NCBI GenBank assembly: GCA_016839545.1
Contig: JAEOUB010000220.1
Location: 1 to 7,842 of the forward strand
Source of the DNA: Candidatus Kariarchaeota archaeon
GTDB taxonomy: Archaea > Asgardarchaeota > Heimdallarchaeia > Heimdallarchaeales > Kariarchaeaceae
Reading direction: 5' to 3'
DNA: 7,842 bases
Of this stretch, positions 4,939 to 7,842 are shown piece after piece. The number at the start of each line of letters is the position of its first letter. The stretch's first letter is position 1. Under the pieces are notes generated by a model. It searched no databases and had not been told where the DNA came from. It worked only from the letters and a program-made list of their open reading frames with translations. A program made the position numbers and the translations under genes.

Positions 4939-6765
4939 GTGCATATCAAGACAAAACTGCCTATCGCTCCGTATATATCAGGAACCACAGTAGGTAATCC
5001 TCAATTCTCTCCAGATGGAAAATATGTGGCATACCTGCGATCCTCAGATAATGGAAAGGATCTCGTGATCTACAATAGAGACCAGGGTTCAGGCAGAGAT
5101 CTCCTTAGCTACCACAAAATATCAACTGGCACTGCCTATGGTGGTGAAGAGTTTTGTTGGAGCAAAGACAGCCAATCAATCGTGTTCTCAAGTAGTGGTT
5201 CCCTTTTTGAAATCGAAATTGGAGGATCTGAACCACGAGAGATTGTTTCTCTTGACAAATCATTCCATCCTCAAATTGACGACATTGGCTTGTATTTCGT
5301 TATAGAACACAAAACCCGAATGTCACTGGCCACCTCATCGATGAATTCAGATGGATATGGATGGCCAACACAAATCCTCACAAATTACAGTTTTATCTAC
5401 GATCCAGCAAGGCATCCCGATGGTACCATCATCGCCCATGCCTGGGATTTTCCACATATGTCATGGGATGGTTCCAAACTGGTCAGAATTGACTCTGATG
5501 GTAGTATCACAGAACTAACTGACGGCTCTGATTGGATCGCTCAACCTAGATACTCACCTGACTACAAACATCTTGCATTTCTCAATGAGGAGTCAGGCTG
5601 GATCAATCTCTGGGTCGCTGATGCCTCCGGTGAGAATAGAAGAATGCTAGTTGCAGAATCTCACGAACACAGTTATTCAACATGGGTTACAGGTATGAGA
5701 AATTATGCATGGTTGTCTAATGAGCGGATTGTGTTCACCCGCAATACTGATGGTACTATTGAATTAGTTGTGAGTGATCTTTCCGGCACCACTACAGTGC
5801 TTGATCTCCCCGGTGGAGTCTATGAGAAACTTCACTCAGATGGTGCTGGGTGGATTACCTTCCAATACAGCTCATACAGGGATCCCTATCGAATTCAGAT
5901 GATACGGATTGGTGATGATAACCAAATTCTAGATAACAAAACAATTGAGCAGAGTGGAGTGATAATTGATTCCTTTGCTGAGGATTTCATTGCACCTGAT
6001 GTCTACCACTTCCCTACTAGAGATGGAAATGAGGCCCATGCCCTTGTTTACAGTGACCCCTCATTCGATTCGCAGGATAGACCTCTGTTGATCAGCGTAC
6101 ACGGTGGACCAACAGGAATGTCTACCAACAAGTTCAATTTTCAGCCACAGTACTTTGCCAAGCAGGGGTGGATAGTAGCTCTGATCAACTATAGAGGTAG
6201 CATTGGGTATGGCCGTGACTACAGGAATATTCTCCGTGGTCGATGGGGTGATTATGATGTGTGGGACTGTCTGGACCTGAAAGCTGACATGGTGAAGAAT
6301 CAAGGTGTTAATGCTAGCAAGGTGGCAATCATGGGTGGTTCTGCAGGGGGATATACCACTCTGTATGCATTGGCAAAATATCCTGGTGAATTTGCCGCAG
6401 GTGTAAATCTCTTTGGTGTGGCTGATCTATTTCTATTAGCCGAGGAAACTCACTATCTGGAGTCACATTATCTGGATATGATTATTGGTAAATTACCTGA
6501 AGACGCCAAAAATTACTACACCAGATCACCGATCAATTTTGCCGATAATATCACAGACCCACTACTGACATTGCAAGGGGAGGACGATCCCGTTGTCCCC
6601 AAGAATCAAAGCGAACTAATCCATGAATCAGCCAAAGGGGTGAAGGAAATGAAGATCTATCCCAACGAGGGACATGGTTTTCGTCTGCTCAAGACCTTAG
6701 AGGACATGTATCCTAGGATAGATAGATTTCTGCAGAAACACGTCGTATATCGTGTAGTAGAATGA
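4939..6765 (+). CDS. S9-family serine peptidase (acylaminoacyl-peptidase / prolyl oligopeptidase-like)
   Basis: This 608-residue protein has the two-domain layout of S9 peptidases. Residues 1 to about 340 form a beta-propeller with TolB/WD40-like blades, for example PQFSPDGKYVAYL (21-33) and PRYSPDYKHLAFL (203-215). Residues about 350-608 form an alpha/beta-hydrolase domain. Within the latter, LLISVHGGP (383-391) supplies the oxyanion-hole region, NYRGSIGYGRDY (417-428) is a family block, and the triad is Ser468 in GGSAGG, Asp550 in GEDDPVVP and His579 in EGHGF. Members cleave short peptides, releasing acylated or unblocked N-terminal residues, with the propeller restricting access to the active site. 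Length is close to that of characterised archaeal acylaminoacyl peptidases. No signal peptide is seen, so it is probably cytosolic and involved in peptide turnover. It is divergent from the dehydrogenase gene and ends 9 bp before the convergent zinc-protein stop. Confidence 0.94.
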   Translation: MHIKTKLPIAPYISGTTVGNPQFSPDGKYVAYLRSSDNGKDLVIYNRDQGSGRDLLSYHKISTGTAYGGEEFCWSKDSQSIVFSSSGSLFEIEIGGSEPREIVSLDKSFHPQIDDIGLYFVIEHKTRMSLATSSMNSDGYGWPTQILTNYSFIYDPARHPDGTIIAHAWDFPHMSWDGSKLVRIDSDGSITELTDGSDWIAQPRYSPDYKHLAFLNEESGWINLWVADASGENRRMLVAESHEHSYSTWVTGMRNYAWLSNERIVFTRNTDGTIELVVSDLSGTTTVLDLPGGVYEKLHSDGAGWITFQYSSYRDPYRIQMIRIGDDNQILDNKTIEQSGVIIDSFAEDFIAPDVYHFPTRDGNEAHALVYSDPSFDSQDRPLLISVHGGPTGMSTNKFNFQPQYFAKQGWIVALINYRGSIGYGRDYRNILRGRWGDYDVWDCLDLKADMVKNQGVNASKVAIMGGSAGGYTTLYALAKYPGEFAAGVNLFGVADLFLLAEETHYLESHYLDMIIGKLPEDAKNYYTRSPINFADNITDPLLTLQGEDDPVVPKNQSELIHESAKGVKEMKIYPNEGHGFRLLKTLEDMYPRIDRFLQKHVVYRVVE

Positions 6766-6774
6766 TTCTGTAGT

Positions 6775-7161
6775 CTATTCTGTTTCTTCTGCTTCAGTAG
6801 CGGTTTCTTCTTCAGAGGCTTCTTCCTTAGCTTCTTCTTTTGCCTCGGTTTTAGGTTCCTCTTTGGGTTCTTCCTTGGGCTCTTCTTTTACCTCGGTTTT
6901 AGGTTCCTCTTTGGGTTCTTCCTTCTTAGCTGGCGCCTTTTTGGCTTTCTTTGGTTTCTTTTCAGCAGGAGGATTTCTTGCATCAAATGCCTCCTTGCAA
7001 TCAGGACAAAGAGTCGGATCAGCTCGGGGCGCAATATCTACTGGTCCTACCTCGAAGAAATTGGCACCATCAGATCGGGTACCACATAGTGTGTTAACTT
7101 CTCCTTGATCGACTAGATGGATCTCACCTAGGTGACCCAATCTTTTGAAAATCTGTTCCAT
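6775..7161 (-). CDS. Small putative zinc-binding protein with Lys/Glu/Pro-rich tail
   Basis: This 128-residue protein has two unlike halves (numbering from ATG 7161). Residues 1-62 form a compact domain with IHLV (His15), TLCG (Cys26) and LCPDC (Cys52, Cys55). This H...C...CxxC set could hold one zinc ion in a ribbon-like fold. Residues 63-128 are low complexity: first Lys/Ala/Pro-rich (KKPKKAKKAPAKK), then EEPKEEPKTE-type repeats, then very acidic to the end. The switch from basic to acidic suggests a disordered tail. Start choice: GTG 7179 is six codons upstream, but a TATA-like box at 7183-7195 is centred about 29 nt before ATG 7161, favouring a leaderless mRNA from the ATG. The family is not recognised. 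Zinc ligands plus a basic patch allow a nucleic-acid or ribosome-associated role, but that is inference. Confidence 0.78.
   Translation of the reverse strand: MEQIFKRLGHLGEIHLVDQGEVNTLCGTRSDGANFFEVGPVDIAPRADPTLCPDCKEAFDARNPPAEKKPKKAKKAPAKKEEPKEEPKTEVKEEPKEEPKEEPKTEAKEEAKEEASEEETATEAEETE
6833..6924 (-). repeat. 48-bp tandem duplication within the zinc-protein tail
   Basis: Two 44-bp copies at 6833-6876 and 6881-6924 differ at one base (G at 6842 against A at 6890) and are offset by 48 bp, exactly 16 codons. The reading frame is kept and the encoded KEEPKEEPKTE motif is doubled. A 34-bp core (6843-6876 and 6891-6924) is identical. Such near-identity implies a recent slippage or unequal-exchange event in the charged tail, whose length may therefore vary between strains. 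Confidence 0.85.
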
Positions 7162-7182
7162 GATACCCTGCCATCTCACCCT

Positions 7183-7195
7183 GTTTTTTATTTTG
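7183..7195 (-). promoter_or_regulatory. Probable TATA box for the zinc-binding protein gene
   Basis: On the minus strand this is an A/T run reading GCAAAATAAAAAAC and its flank, centred about 29 nt before the ATG at 7161 and only about 11 nt before the alternative GTG at 7179. That geometry supports the ATG start and a leaderless transcript. The same run read on the plus strand is T-rich, but no plus-strand gene ends just before it, so it is not called a terminator. Confidence 0.4.
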
Positions 7196-7262
7196 CTCTA
7201 GTGAAACAGGTAGAGTGCATACAATCCCATAGATTGATTACAATGATGAGAATTGCAAGATT

Positions 7263-7709
7263 ATGGGTAAGGTGGCTCTGATTGGCAATGCACCCAAGCT
7301 TCTTCCACTTCTGGAGGGTCTTGCTCACCATCACCTCCTTTTGATTGACCAATTCAATAACCAGGCTCAGGGATGGCTTCAAATTCCACTTCGCAATTTT
7401 CACGATCTCACTATTGAACTCATCGAGTTCTCACCGGATGTGGTCGTCTATTTACCAGAAGGTGAAGATCATGAGAGTCAGGAGATTGCATTTGTCGAGT
7501 TGATTAATCACCTCAAAGAATCTATGATAAGCGTCAATCCCCATTTTGTGGTACTTCTTACGGTTTCAAAAGGTGAACTTGTAGAAGAATCCATATCAGT
7601 ACTGACTGGAATAAAAAAACATACGGTACTTAATTTTCATCAAAGCCAACTCGAACATCGTCTATCCGAAGTGATCAAGGGTCGTATCTATGGAATTTTG
7701 ACCATGTAG
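7263..7709 (+). CDS. Small Rossmann-like protein of unknown function
   Basis: This 148-residue protein starts with a hydrophobic strand and turn (GKVALIGNAPKLL, 2-14), then LLLID (25-29) and SPDVVVYLPEGED (57-69), then HFVVLLTVSKGEL (94-106). This alternation of strand and helix, with an acidic residue after the second strand and a PDVVV block, recalls the N-terminal part of NAD-dependent epimerases or RmlD-type dTDP-4-dehydrorhamnose reductases. The glycine-rich GxxGxxG loop is not intact, the YxxxK catalytic pair is absent, and the protein is about half the usual family length, so dehydrogenase activity is unlikely. It may be a degenerate or purely regulatory Rossmann protein, or an unrelated alpha/beta fold. 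ATG 7263 is the natural start; no SD and only weak AT-rich sequence lies upstream. It is divergent from the zinc-protein gene. Confidence 0.62.
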   Translation: MGKVALIGNAPKLLPLLEGLAHHHLLLIDQFNNQAQGWLQIPLRNFHDLTIELIEFSPDVVVYLPEGEDHESQEIAFVELINHLKESMISVNPHFVVLLTVSKGELVEESISVLTGIKKHTVLNFHQSQLEHRLSEVIKGRIYGILTM

Positions 7710-7712
7710 ATA

Positions 7713-7732
7713 ATTGGTAACCAATGTATACA
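7713..7732. other. Adjacent short palindromes after the Rossmann-like gene
   Basis: ATTGG-TAA-CCAAT (7713-7725) is a perfect 5-bp-arm inverted repeat, and the overlapping TGTATACA (7725-7732) is a perfect 8-bp palindrome. They lie 3 nt after the stop codon at 7707-7709. They could be part of a 3'-end structure or a binding site, but both are short and no poly-T run of terminator type follows directly. Confidence 0.25.
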
Positions 7733-7822
7733 TAAATTGTCGTTCACTCAAGACTGACTTGTAGAATCCCCCATCTAGGGACTTAGAACATGACATATTC
7801 ACATTCAATGGATTCGACAATA

Positions 7823-7830
7823 TTTATATA
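7823..7830 (+). promoter_or_regulatory. Strong TATA box for a gene beyond the right edge
   Basis: TTTATATA is an excellent archaeal TATA box, the best in the window, and is preceded by a purine-containing stretch (CGACAA) where a BRE would sit. The predicted start site falls about 10-15 nt beyond the window end. No gene of either strand occupies 7710-7842, so this 133-bp stretch is probably the upstream region of the next rightward gene. Confidence 0.55.
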
Positions 7831-7842
7831 CCCAAGCAGAGA

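Noticed and set aside
6833..6924. CRISPR-like or minisatellite array
   Set aside because: There are only two copies, they are nearly contiguous and in frame with coding sequence, and there are no unique spacers.
6863..7108. Plus-strand open frame rich in Gly/Ser opposite the zinc-protein gene
   Set aside because: It mirrors the Lys/Glu/Pro repeat codons of the minus-strand gene; the low-complexity composition explains the lack of stops.
7181..7196. T-rich run as a plus-strand transcription terminator
   Set aside because: No plus-strand gene ends just upstream; the run is better placed as the TATA element of the minus-strand zinc-protein gene.
7263..7709. Truncated pseudogene of a nucleotide-sugar epimerase
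   Set aside because: No epimerase remnant was seen in the downstream 133 bp, and the frame has a clean start and stop, so a short intact gene is the simpler reading, although decay cannot be excluded.

Overview
The window looks archaeal, most likely from an Asgard archaeon; this is inferred, not proven. Three things point that way. The left edge holds the C-terminal part of a Ras/Rab-like small GTPase with NKKD and ETSAK motifs. Most genes start without a Shine-Dalgarno site, and several have an AT-rich TATA-like box about 26-33 nt upstream of the start codon. One gene carries a site that matches the archaeal anti-SD. The proteins are mostly ordinary housekeeping or accessory enzymes. I see no tRNA, rRNA, CRISPR array, transposase or phage gene.

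Layout, left to right. (1) 1-267 (+): 3' part of a Ras-like GTPase gene. (2) 299-1066 (+): DUF1295 / steroid 5-alpha-reductase-like membrane protein. (3) 1121-1843 (+): HAD-superfamily hydrolase. (4) 1844-3661 (-): about 605-residue protein with a novel-looking N-terminal region, a proline-rich rod of six 11-residue repeats, an acidic helix, a beta-rich domain and a two-helix C-terminal membrane anchor. (5) 3673-4818 (-): saccharopine/lysine dehydrogenase-like enzyme, 11 nt upstream of gene 4 and probably in the same transcript. (6) 4939-6765 (+): S9-family (acylaminoacyl-peptidase-like) serine peptidase, divergent from gene 5. (7) 6775-7161 (-): small putative zinc-binding protein with a long Lys/Glu/Pro tail containing a 48-bp duplication. 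(8) 7263-7709 (+): small Rossmann-like protein of unknown function. A clear TATA box at the right edge probably drives a gene beyond the window.

The genes do not form one obvious pathway. The supportable units are the minus-strand pair 5-4, the divergent control region between 5 and 6, and two tightly packed convergent junctions (3/4 with no spacer; 6/7 with 9 bp). The most unusual object is gene 4: a membrane-anchored protein, probably cytosolic, with a regular proline-rich repeat. In an organism with Ras-like GTPases it is a reasonable candidate for a scaffold or a proline-motif ligand, but its function is unknown.
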